A stretch of DNA of 37,586 nt from Geminicoccus sp. (GTDB taxonomy: Bacteria > Pseudomonadota > Alphaproteobacteria > UBA7985), in NCBI GenBank assembly GCA_002705565.1, contig PAHJ01000159.1:2071-39656 (forward strand), given 5' to 3'. A program made the position numbers and the translations under genes. Position 1 is the first letter of the stretch; each line of letters opens with the position of its first letter. The notes beneath the pieces are model-generated. The model did no database searches and was not told the origin of the DNA. It worked only from the letters and a program-made list of their open reading frames with translations. Of the stretch, positions 31,096-37,586 are shown one piece after another.

Positions 31096-31992
31096 TCAGT
31101 CCTCCAGAAAGCGGCTGGTGAGTGCCGCGACAAGTTTATAGTTTTCGGTGACCAGCGCCTCTGCCTGACCATCGCGGAAGGCTTGCTTATCGAGCTGCTT
31201 GCTCGGGTCGCCGCCGGGCCAGATGCGCCAGCTGTCGTTATCGACAACGTCGGCGAGCAAGTAAGCACCGGTTTCACGGTCTACGCCGATTTCGAACTTG
31301 GCATCGACCAGGGTAACGGGACCGTGGATGGTCTCAATCTGCCCCCACGCCTGCTCCAACACGTCAAAGGTCGGACGTACGATTGTTTCGAGGATGGTTT
31401 GCAGATCGTCACCCGACAGCTCAGGCTTGATGGCGGTCAGCGCCTCGCCCTCAACCGGCGCCTTGGCAGAGTAAAGCTGCCACTGATCCTCGCCTGTGAC
31501 GATAAACGGATCGGTGTAGACCCCCTGGGCCCACTCGCCATCGCGCAGATACTGATCACGCGCATCGTTTTCGGTCATTATTACGGGTGTGTCAGAAGCG
31601 GGTGTCGCGACCACGGACATCTTGTGGAACTGTTCGAGCACCAGTTCATCAAAGCGATGCGGCTTAGCGTCGGTTTTGAACTGGGGTGCACGCTTGAGGT
31701 AGGAGCCAAAGGCGTAGCGGCGCACAACGAATTCTATGGGCAGCATATCGCAGTTTCGGCACAGCAGCTCATGGCCGGAGTGCTGATCAACGAAGGCTGT
31801 CGGAATCCCGGACTTGGACAGCAGCTTGAAGCAGTTGGCAGCTTGCTCAGTCTTGAACACGCCGATTTCATCGATTTCTGCAACCCGCGCTGCGTCACCG
31901 CCGGTCAGACGGTTAACCGCCTGTAGAATCACGGTGTGGGGCTGCGGACCCTCGATGATCCGTTTGGTTTTGCCTTCAGCAAAGGTGGTCAT
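31096..31992 (-). CDS. purC: SAICAR synthetase PurC, animal PAICS-like type
   Basis: PurC joins CAIR and aspartate using ATP to form SAICAR. The 298-residue length exceeds the usual bacterial PurC (about 237-254). Motifs: EGKTKRI (6-12), PIEFVVRRYAFGSYLKR (85-101), LVDAKFEIGVD (228-238) and ADVVDNDSWRIWPGGD (247-262). The last, with DNDSWR and WP-x-GD, resembles the human PAICS synthetase domain, whereas E. coli PurC has DGCRLWD there. That comparison is from memory. A leader of 18 bases with AAAGGAAAG separates it from the purD stop. It belongs to the continuous purine operon. Confidence 0.95.
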   Translation of the reverse strand: MTTFAEGKTKRIIEGPQPHTVILQAVNRLTGGDAARVAEIDEIGVFKTEQAANCFKLLSKSGIPTAFVDQHSGHELLCRNCDMLPIEFVVRRYAFGSYLKRAPQFKTDAKPHRFDELVLEQFHKMSVVATPASDTPVIMTENDARDQYLRDGEWAQGVYTDPFIVTGEDQWQLYSAKAPVEGEALTAIKPELSGDDLQTILETIVRPTFDVLEQAWGQIETIHGPVTLVDAKFEIGVDRETGAYLLADVVDNDSWRIWPGGDPSKQLDKQAFRDGQAEALVTENYKLVAALTSRFLED

Positions 31993-32010
31993 GGGCGGTC
32001 TTCTTTCCTT

Positions 32011-33288
32011 TTAGTCTGGGTCGGCCTGCAGGGCACGCCAGCCGATGTCGCGGCGGAAGAACCCTTCCGGCCAATGAATGGAGTCTACAGCGGTATAGGC
32101 CCGTTCCCGCGCCTGGGTCAGGCTGTCGCCCAGCCCCGTGACCGTCAGCACGCGCCCGCCAGCAGCCAACAGGCGCTCGCCTTCGCGGCGGGTACCGGCG
32201 TGGAAAATGATTACGTTGCTGTCGGGCGATGGGGGAAGCGTGATTTCTGAGCCCCGCTGATAGTCGCCAGGATACCCTGCTGTGGCCATGACGACGGTCA
32301 GCGCATGCTGATCAGCCAGTGCCACCGCATCACCGGTCTGCGCCAGCGTTCCGCTCGCCGCTGCGTGGAACAAATCCAAAGCGTGCGCGCCCAGACGCGG
32401 CAGGATTACCTGCGCTTCCGGGTCACCAAAGCGAACATTGTATTCGAGCAGTTGGGGACCGGCGGATGTCAGCATGATCCCGGCAAACAGAATGCCCTGA
32501 AACGGCGCTCCAGCGTCGATCATGGCCGTCAGGCTGGGCTCGATTATGTCACGTCGAACTTGGTTTTCCAGATCAGGGGTCAGGCACGGCGCCGGGGTAT
32601 AGGCCCCCATTCCGCCCGTGTTGGGGCCCTTGTCGCCCTCCCCGACCCGCTTGTGGTCCTGGGCGCTGCCAAGCCAGCGGTATTCGCTGCCGTCGCACAG
32701 GGCAAAGCAGCTGATTTCTTCACCCACAAGAAACGCCTCGATCACCACCCGCGAACCCGCCGCGCCAAAGGCACCTTCAAAGCACGCACGCACGGCCTCC
32801 TCGGCCTGCACCCTTGTTTCAGCGATAATCACGCCCTTGCCCGCCGCCAACCCATCAGCCTTGACCACGACCGGCAGGTCAAATCGGTCGAGGGCCGCCA
32901 GCGCGTCTTCCGCTGCGCCGTGGGTTTCCGAGGCTGCGGTTGGTATGCCGTTGTCGAAGGCCAGTTTCTTGACGAAGGCCTTTGAGCCTTCGAGTTCTGC
33001 CGCTGCCTTTGACGGGCCCAGAACAGCAATTTCGTGCGCGCGCAGAACATCGGCCAAACCAGCAACCAGCGGCGCTTCTGGCCCCACAATCACCAGGTCT
33101 ATGCCCTCGCCCCTGCAAAACGCTGCCACCGCTTCGTGGTCAGCGGGGTCGACTGGCGCAGCCTGCGCCTGCTGCAAGATTCCCGCATTCCCGGGTGCAA
33201 CGTAAAGCGTTGTCAGGCGGGGGGATTGGCTCAGGGCGTGGGCAAAGGCGTGTTCGCGGCCACCGCTCCCGATGATCAGAACCTTCAT
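32011..33288 (-). CDS. purD: Phosphoribosylamine-glycine ligase PurD
   Basis: PurD is an ATP-grasp enzyme joining phosphoribosylamine and glycine. The frame is open to 33384, but the conserved N-terminus MKVLIIGSGGREHA begins at ATG 33288, giving the usual length of 425. Motifs: VVVKADGLAAGKGV (ATP-grasp), DHKRVGEGDKGPNTGGMGAY and EYNVRFGDPEAQ (metal binding). Its start overlaps the purF stop in ATGA, so the two are translationally coupled. Confidence 0.97.
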   Translation of the reverse strand: MKVLIIGSGGREHAFAHALSQSPRLTTLYVAPGNAGILQQAQAAPVDPADHEAVAAFCRGEGIDLVIVGPEAPLVAGLADVLRAHEIAVLGPSKAAAELEGSKAFVKKLAFDNGIPTAASETHGAAEDALAALDRFDLPVVVKADGLAAGKGVIIAETRVQAEEAVRACFEGAFGAAGSRVVIEAFLVGEEISCFALCDGSEYRWLGSAQDHKRVGEGDKGPNTGGMGAYTPAPCLTPDLENQVRRDIIEPSLTAMIDAGAPFQGILFAGIMLTSAGPQLLEYNVRFGDPEAQVILPRLGAHALDLFHAAASGTLAQTGDAVALADQHALTVVMATAGYPGDYQRGSEITLPPSPDSNVIIFHAGTRREGERLLAAGGRVLTVTGLGDSLTQARERAYTAVDSIHWPEGFFRRDIGWRALQADPD

Positions 33289-34736
33289 GGCACCGCCTTT
33301 CCCATCAGGAACGCCCCTGACCCGGCAATTTCCTGGCGCAGTTCCTGGTCTGGTAGCGCGACATCGTAAACGCCGGAGAAACAAGCATCACAGTAGTCCC
33401 GTCCCCCATTGCGGGACACGCCCTGGGGCGGATTGACGGCTTTGGCCAGACCCTCCAGCGACACGAATGCGAGGCTGTCCGCGCCTATGATCCCGTTGAT
33501 TTCTGCAACTGAGTGATTGGCTGCGACCAATTCACTGCGGCTGGGGGTATCGATACCGTAAAAGCAGGGAAAGCGGATCATCGGGCTGGCGATGCGCACG
33601 TGCACTTCCGTCGCCCCGGCCTCGCGAACGAGCGCGACCAGCTTTGACATTGTGGTCGAGCGCACGATCGAGTCATCGACCAGCACCACCCGGCGGCCGT
33701 CCACGATCATCCGATTGATCGACAGCTTGAGTCGGACCCCCAGCGAGCGAATTTTCTGGCTTGGCTCGATAAAGGTACGACCCACGTAAGGCGACCGCAG
33801 CAATCCCGCCCGAATTGGCAGGTTCAGCGCCATGGCAAAGCCCTCCGCAGCAGCAATACCGGATTCAGGCACGCCCAAAACGACATCGGCCTTGCAGGGC
33901 GCTTCCTGGGCAAGTTCGCCGCCCACCCGCGCGCGAACATCCGCGACGGCCCGGCTGTTTATCACCGTCGAAGCTCGCATAAAGTACAGATACTCGAAGA
34001 CACAGAATCGCTCCGGGCCTTTGGTCGGTAGTTCTTGCTGAGACAGACCGTTCTTGTCGATCCGGATGATTTCGCCCGGCTCGATATCCCGAACCCATCG
34101 CGCGCCCAGGGTATCAAAGGCACAGGTCTCAGACGCCAACATGGTTGCCGAACCCAATCGCCCCATGACCAGCGGCCGCATGCCGTTCGTATCCCGCACC
34201 GCGTAAATTGCCTCTGTGGTCATCAGAATCAGCGAAAACGCTCCGGTAACCCGAGACAGCGCTTCTCTGAGCGCGTCGTGGAAGCTCTCAGCCTTGGACC
34301 GCGCCAGCAGGTGCAGAATGACTTCTGTATCAATCTTGGTGGTGAACGTTTGCCCCTGTTCCAACAACTCCTGACGCAGGGTGTGCGCGTTGGTGAGCGT
34401 TCCGTTGTGTGCGAGCGCCACCGGTCCAAAACGGGTATCCAGCGTCAACGGCTGGATGTTCTCCGTCCCCGGCCCTCCGGCTGTTGAGTAGCGCACGTGA
34501 CCGACGGCCCGATCGCCGGGAAGATTGATCCCACCCGCATCAGCAGAAAAGTGGTCAGAGACCAGCCCCGGTGCCTTCAGCGTTTCAAACAGGCCATCAG
34601 CACAAGAAACGATGCCCGCGCCTTCTTGTCCTCGATGTTGCTGGGCGTGCAGTGCCAGAGCCGTGTGTAGAGCGGCATCATCCAAACCGAAAACGGCGAA
34701 TAGACCGCATTCTTCTTTAAGGCCCTCAACCGGCAT
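33285..34736 (-). CDS. purF: Amidophosphoribosyltransferase PurF
   Basis: PurF makes the committed step, PRPP plus glutamine to phosphoribosylamine. Start ATG 34736 has AAAGGA seven bases upstream; ATG 34745 would add three residues. The N-terminal nine residues form a short propeptide before the glutaminase nucleophile C10 (EECGLFAVFG). The PRPP-binding loop is VVLVDDSIVRSTT. The tail contains YCDACFSG, cysteines placed like the Fe-S ligands of the Bacillus-type enzyme, so an oxygen-sensitive 4Fe-4S form is possible. Its start overlaps the end of purN by 11 bases. Confidence 0.97.
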   Translation of the reverse strand: MPVEGLKEECGLFAVFGLDDAALHTALALHAQQHRGQEGAGIVSCADGLFETLKAPGLVSDHFSADAGGINLPGDRAVGHVRYSTAGGPGTENIQPLTLDTRFGPVALAHNGTLTNAHTLRQELLEQGQTFTTKIDTEVILHLLARSKAESFHDALREALSRVTGAFSLILMTTEAIYAVRDTNGMRPLVMGRLGSATMLASETCAFDTLGARWVRDIEPGEIIRIDKNGLSQQELPTKGPERFCVFEYLYFMRASTVINSRAVADVRARVGGELAQEAPCKADVVLGVPESGIAAAEGFAMALNLPIRAGLLRSPYVGRTFIEPSQKIRSLGVRLKLSINRMIVDGRRVVLVDDSIVRSTTMSKLVALVREAGATEVHVRIASPMIRFPCFYGIDTPSRSELVAANHSVAEINGIIGADSLAFVSLEGLAKAVNPPQGVSRNGGRDYCDACFSGVYDVALPDQELRQEIAGSGAFLMGKAVP

Positions 34737-35334
34737 TGGCAGCATCCTTTGTGGCCCAGAATGTCTGGGCGTATTGGGCCACCATGGCCGGGTAAAGTCG
34801 ATGTTCTTCGGTCAAGATCCGCGCGGACAGCGCATCCACAGAATCGCTCGCCTGGACGGGTACTACCGCCTGACCCAATACAGGCCCGGCATCCATTTGA
34901 GCCGTCACCACGTGCACGGTGCACCCTGCCTCACTCACCCCAGCATCGAGGGCCTGCGCCTGGGCGTCCAGGCCGGGGAAATCGGGCAACAAGGAAGGAT
35001 GGATGTTTAAAATCTGTTCCGACCAGCGATCGACAAAATCAGCGCTGAGCACGCGCATGAAACCGGCAAGACAAATCAGATCGATGTCCGCTTCGCCCAG
35101 AACCGCGTGCAATTCCCCTTCCCACGCCGCACGACCATCACGGCAGCTTCGCAAGGCGTGTGTTCTGATCCCCACGCCAGAGGCATGACTCAGTCCCGGC
35201 GCTTCGATCTTGTCGCTTACGACCAGATCGAACGTGACGGGGAAGGATTCGTGCTGAGCGGCTTGCAGAAGGGACACCATGTTTGAACCGCGCCCTGAAA
35301 TCAGAATGGCGCCGCGCTTACGAGTGTCGCTCAT
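34726..35334 (-). CDS. purN: Phosphoribosylglycinamide formyltransferase PurN
   Basis: PurN transfers a formyl group from 10-formyl-tetrahydrofolate to GAR. The 202-residue length is normal. Motifs: ISGRGSNM (12-19), and the catalytic set N110 and H112 in LNIHPSLLP and D148 in QMDAGPVL. The usual GLHTH motif reads GLDAQ here (121-125); a GLDTH variant is, as far as I recall, common in alphaproteobacteria, so only the TH to AQ change stands out. The start overlaps the purM stop in ATGA. Confidence 0.95.
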   Translation of the reverse strand: MSDTRKRGAILISGRGSNMVSLLQAAQHESFPVTFDLVVSDKIEAPGLSHASGVGIRTHALRSCRDGRAAWEGELHAVLGEADIDLICLAGFMRVLSADFVDRWSEQILNIHPSLLPDFPGLDAQAQALDAGVSEAGCTVHVVTAQMDAGPVLGQAVVPVQASDSVDALSARILTEEHRLYPAMVAQYAQTFWATKDAANAG

Positions 35335-36443
35335 GCCGTCACTCCCGCGATCTGGACCTGAGCCGAATTTGGACTGCTCTGGTGCGCGTGCAGCGTGCCG
35401 ATTTCAAAAACGGCGGTTTCGCCAGCAAGGCTGGCCATGACAGGGCCAACCTGCTGCTGATCGACCACCAAAACCATCCCTAAACCCATGTTAAAGGTCC
35501 GGAACAGTTCAGCGCGCTCCACACGGTCCAGCGCCTCCAACCATCCAAAAATGGGGGCGGCCTGCCACCGGGCAGGATCAACGCGGGCCAACAGATCATC
35601 CCGCAGCACCCGATTCAGGTTCCCAGGCAGCCCCCCGCCCGTCACGTGGCACAGCGCTTTCACCGCGCCCGGGACCGTCTGGAGCGCACGATGAACTTGC
35701 GCACCGTAGAGCTTTGTTGGCGCCAAAAGGGCCTGTCTCAGGGTCTGAGCGTCATCAAAAGGAGCAGGTTGATCAATATCAAGGTCCAGGTCTTGGATCA
35801 GTCGACGAACCAGCGAAAAGCCATTGGAGTGGATACCGCTGGATGCAAGACCGATGAGCACGTCGCCGGCTCTTAGGTCATCGTACCGCGGTAAAATCTC
35901 AGATCTTTCGACTGCGCCAACGGCGAATCCGGCGAGGTCAAAGTGGCCTTCGGCATACAGGCCGGGAAGTTCCGCTGTCTCGCCACCCACCAGCGCCGCA
36001 CCTTCAGCCGCGCAAGCCGCAGCGATCCCGCTCACCAGCTCAGCATCCCGCGCGCCCGAAAGCTTTCCTGCCGCCAAATAATCCAGAAAAAATAGGGGCT
36101 TTGCGCCCTGGCACAAGATGTCATTGGTGCACATTGCCACCAAATCCTGCCCCAGCCCGCGATAGTCTCCCGCCTGTGCCGCCAGCAGAAGTTTCGAGCC
36201 GACGCCATCCGTGCCGCTCACCAAAACCGGATCTTTCAGCCCGGTTTGTCCCAAATCAAATAACGCCCCAAAGCCACCCACAGCGCCCATGACGCCCGGT
36301 CTTTCAGTTTTGGAGATTTCCGGCTTGATTGCTTCGACAAAGGCTTCGCCGGCATCGATATCCACACCCGCGTCTGCGTAGCTCAACTTGTCCTCTGAAG
36401 GGAGGTCATTGGAGTTGCCGGAATGGCGTGCTTCACGGGTCAT
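35331..36443 (-). CDS. purM: Phosphoribosylformylglycinamidine cyclo-ligase PurM (AIR synthetase)
   Basis: PurM closes the imidazole ring, converting FGAM to AIR with ATP. ATG 36443, with AAGG five bases upstream, gives 370 residues, slightly longer than the usual 345-350 through a polar N-terminal stretch; the frame is open to 36497. Motifs: SYADAGVDIDAG, SGTDGVGSKL, VAMCTNDILCQGA and HVTGGGLPGN, all typical of PurM. It is the first gene of the purine operon. Its upstream region is 477 bases long and noncoding. Confidence 0.96.
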   Translation of the reverse strand: MTREARHSGNSNDLPSEDKLSYADAGVDIDAGEAFVEAIKPEISKTERPGVMGAVGGFGALFDLGQTGLKDPVLVSGTDGVGSKLLLAAQAGDYRGLGQDLVAMCTNDILCQGAKPLFFLDYLAAGKLSGARDAELVSGIAAACAAEGAALVGGETAELPGLYAEGHFDLAGFAVGAVERSEILPRYDDLRAGDVLIGLASSGIHSNGFSLVRRLIQDLDLDIDQPAPFDDAQTLRQALLAPTKLYGAQVHRALQTVPGAVKALCHVTGGGLPGNLNRVLRDDLLARVDPARWQAAPIFGWLEALDRVERAELFRTFNMGLGMVLVVDQQQVGPVMASLAGETAVFEIGTLHAHQSSPNSAQVQIAGVTA

Positions 36444-36594
36444 AAGCGCCTTGGCTTGGCTGGAAGGTAAGCTACTGCACGGTTCGAGAGACACCACGCT
36501 ACGCCCGGTCGCGTAACCGTTCAGTTCTCTCGCACCTGACTACTCAGAGCCGTTAGGACTCACAACGCCCTTCGATGCAGACCTGCCCCATACA

Positions 36595-36622
36595 AAAATA
36601 AGGAGGTCTCTTTCCAAGGCAA
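36595..36622 (-). promoter_or_regulatory. Weak candidate promoter for the purine operon
   Basis: On the minus strand TTGCCT (complement 36617-36622) and TATTTT (complement 36595-36600) are separated by 16 bases, each matching four of six consensus bases. It would give a leader of about 145 bases before purM. This is only a candidate. Confidence 0.28.
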
Positions 36623-36695
36623 ACAAACTTGGTTTCGTCATGTCGCGTCACTGGCCCCTAAGTCTCATGCCTCTTTGACTGAAATATTCTCTAGA

Positions 36696-36713
36696 TTTCT
36701 GACAAGACAGAAA
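36696..36713. repeat. 6-bp inverted repeat TTTCTG / CAGAAA
   Basis: A perfect inverted repeat with a 6-base spacer lies in the noncoding region between the DUF2141 gene and purM. It could be a binding site; no regulator can be named. Confidence 0.35.
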
Positions 36714-36920
36714 CGCTGTGGAGGCTGAAGACCGAAGAGAGCGCCAGCTCTATTGGCTAAGCTATTGCCAAGTGGCAGAATTGGGGGCTGCGCAAGGCCA
36801 ATCCATTATTACTGACCCGGCTGCCAAAACCGTTCAAGGTCAACGCCGCCGGTGGAGCCTGTTCGAAACGGCCCCACACACGTGACCGCACCCTGCCGGC
36901 GAAACAGCCAAGCAACGGGC

Positions 36921-37355
36921 CTAGTTGAAGTATTTGGTCTGCACAGAAATCGATGTCTCACCCTTAACCCGCACCACCACTTGCTCGAACGAGGGAATCC
37001 CGAAGATCAGCCGAGGGTTACGAGAGAAGCCAATGCCTTCGGTTGGCAGCAAACCCGTCCTCTCCGTTTTTCCGTCCTCATTTTCGTCGTGCAGCAGCAT
37101 CACCGCATAACTGCCGGCGGGCAGTTCGCGAGCAAAGGTTACCGAACCTTGCTTGGCCTTTGTACTGCCCAGAATGCTACAGGCGGCTTCTTCGCCAATC
37201 GCTTGATCAAACTCGTCCTGCTGGCAGATGATGTACTGGATCACACCGTTGCTGTTACGGACATCCTCCACAGTCACGGTAATGGACTGAGCCGTTGCTG
37301 AGACTGCAAGAAACAGCAGGAAAAATGTGAGAACTAGGCGTGGCAGATGGGTCAT
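36921..37355 (-). CDS. Secreted DUF2141-family protein
   Basis: The 144-residue product has a signal peptide (hydrophobic run 7-20, cleavage after ATA at about residue 22). The mature part of about 120 residues fits DUF2141, a beta-rich domain: the segment LPAGSYAVMLLHDENEDGK (about 78-96) and the following PTEGIGFSRNP are the hallmark motifs. The HDEN(E/G)DGK segment looks like an Asp/Asn-rich metal-binding turn, but the function of the family is not established. Two cysteines (C44 and C59 region) could form a disulfide. It starts five bases after the stop of the upstream partial gene, so the two are probably co-transcribed. Confidence 0.88.
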   Translation of the reverse strand: MTHLPRLVLTFFLLFLAVSATAQSITVTVEDVRNSNGVIQYIICQQDEFDQAIGEEAACSILGSTKAKQGSVTFARELPAGSYAVMLLHDENEDGKTERTGLLPTEGIGFSRNPRLIFGIPSFEQVVVRVKGETSISVQTKYFN

Positions 37356-37360
37356 TTTCG

Positions 37361-37586
37361 TTACTCAGGCTCTGGATCTAGGCTGACAAAGTCGTCGTCG
37401 ATCATGCTGTTATATTTATTTCGCGTGCCGTTACAGAATTTAATGACCTTAAATTGCATCATTGAACCTGAAAAAGCAGGCCCCAGCTGCAACTGCGCGA
37501 ACGGGCTTAACGAGAACCGACGAAACATCAAATGTGGGCGCAGGAATTGTATCGGGAGCCGATGGACTGCGCCGCCCTCGGGCAGC
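37361..37586 (-). CDS. C-terminal end of an unidentified gene (partial)
   Basis: A minus-strand frame is open from the right edge to a TAA at 37361-37363, giving the last 74 residues of a protein that starts outside the window. The sequence contains RRFSLSPFAQLQLGPAFSG and ends in an acidic tail, MIDDDFVSLDPEPE. It is not recognised. Coding is supported by the absence of stops over 226 bases and the close spacing to the DUF2141 gene, not by a family match. Confidence 0.5.
   Translation of the reverse strand, partial: LPEGGAVHRLPIQFLRPHLMFRRFSLSPFAQLQLGPAFSGSMMQFKVIKFCNGTRNKYNSMIDDDFVSLDPEPE

Larger units (their letters stand above)
36444..36920. other. Noncoding region upstream of purM
   Basis: No convincing gene was found in this 477-base gap. 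It must hold the purine operon promoter and the end of the DUF2141 transcript. It contains a CCAAG...CTTGG inverted repeat at 36615-36633, a TTTCTG-ACAAGA-CAGAAA inverted repeat at 36696-36713, and a perfect Shine-Dalgarno-like TAAGGAGGT at 36598-36606 on the plus strand with no start codon in range. An open frame from GTG 36718 for 54 codons has no ribosome binding site and no recognisable motif. No known riboswitch was recognised. Confidence 0.6.

Noticed and set aside
36598-36606. Perfect Shine-Dalgarno-like TAAGGAGGT on the plus strand
   Set aside because: No start codon lies within usable distance and no frame follows; the nearest ATG opens only 12 codons.
36718-36882. A 54-codon frame starting at GTG on the plus strand upstream of purM
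   Set aside because: No ribosome binding site, no motif, unusual composition. It could be a gene remnant but this cannot be supported.

Overview
The window is a G+C-rich bacterial chromosome segment packed with genes. No rRNA, tRNA, CRISPR array, insertion sequence or phage gene was seen. The gene content (three-subunit GlcDEF glycolate oxidase under a GntR/FCD regulator, GlnE, Tet-type MFS pump, FbpB-type permease, separate PurQ) suggests a proteobacterium, most likely an alphaproteobacterium. That assignment is inferred from protein families by eye. The purine genes include types less usual in that class: a PurS-like region fused to PurL, and a PurC resembling the animal PAICS synthetase.

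Layout. (1) Positions 1-5969, minus strand: a CitE/HpcH-type lyase, an MFS transporter, a GntR-family regulator, then glcD, glcE and the first third of glcF. This looks like one glycolate/glyoxylate module, with TGGTCT operator-like half-sites before glcD and a TATAAT box before the regulator. (2) 6068-10210, plus strand: an MFS exporter, alanine dehydrogenase with a clear terminator, and a secreted von Willebrand A protein. (3) 10211-14193: glnE (minus), a small secreted protein (plus) and a GIY-YIG-like protein (minus). (4) 14437-20124: UDP-glucose dehydrogenase, an aldo/keto reductase, a NahK-like phosphotransferase, a Gfo/Idh/MocA oxidoreductase and a Tet-type MFS pump, a loose sugar-metabolism neighbourhood. 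(5) 20239-26395, plus strand: a fused FbpB-type ABC permease, a small membrane protein, a large hybrid histidine kinase with a periplasmic c-type haem motif and its own terminator, and a second Gfo/Idh/MocA oxidoreductase. (6) 26412-36443, minus strand: a tightly coupled purine operon purM-purN-purF-purD-purC-purE-purL-purQ, followed by a translationally coupled membrane protein. (7) 36444-36920: noncoding. (8) 36921-37586, minus strand: a secreted DUF2141 protein behind the C-terminal end of an unidentified gene.

How the parts work together. GlcDEF oxidises glycolate to glyoxylate, and the CitE-like enzyme could condense glyoxylate with an acyl-CoA or cleave the corresponding malyl-CoA. The purine operon carries the steps from PRPP to SAICAR except the first formylation variant PurT and a PurK; purH, purB and purA are not in the window. 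GlnE tunes glutamine synthetase, whose product feeds PurF and PurQ.

The observations most worth a second look are the haem-c sensor kinase, the PurS-PurL fusion with an animal-type PurC, the shortened GlcE, and the GIY-YIG-like protein with an unrecognised N-terminal region. No wholly new multi-gene system was found.
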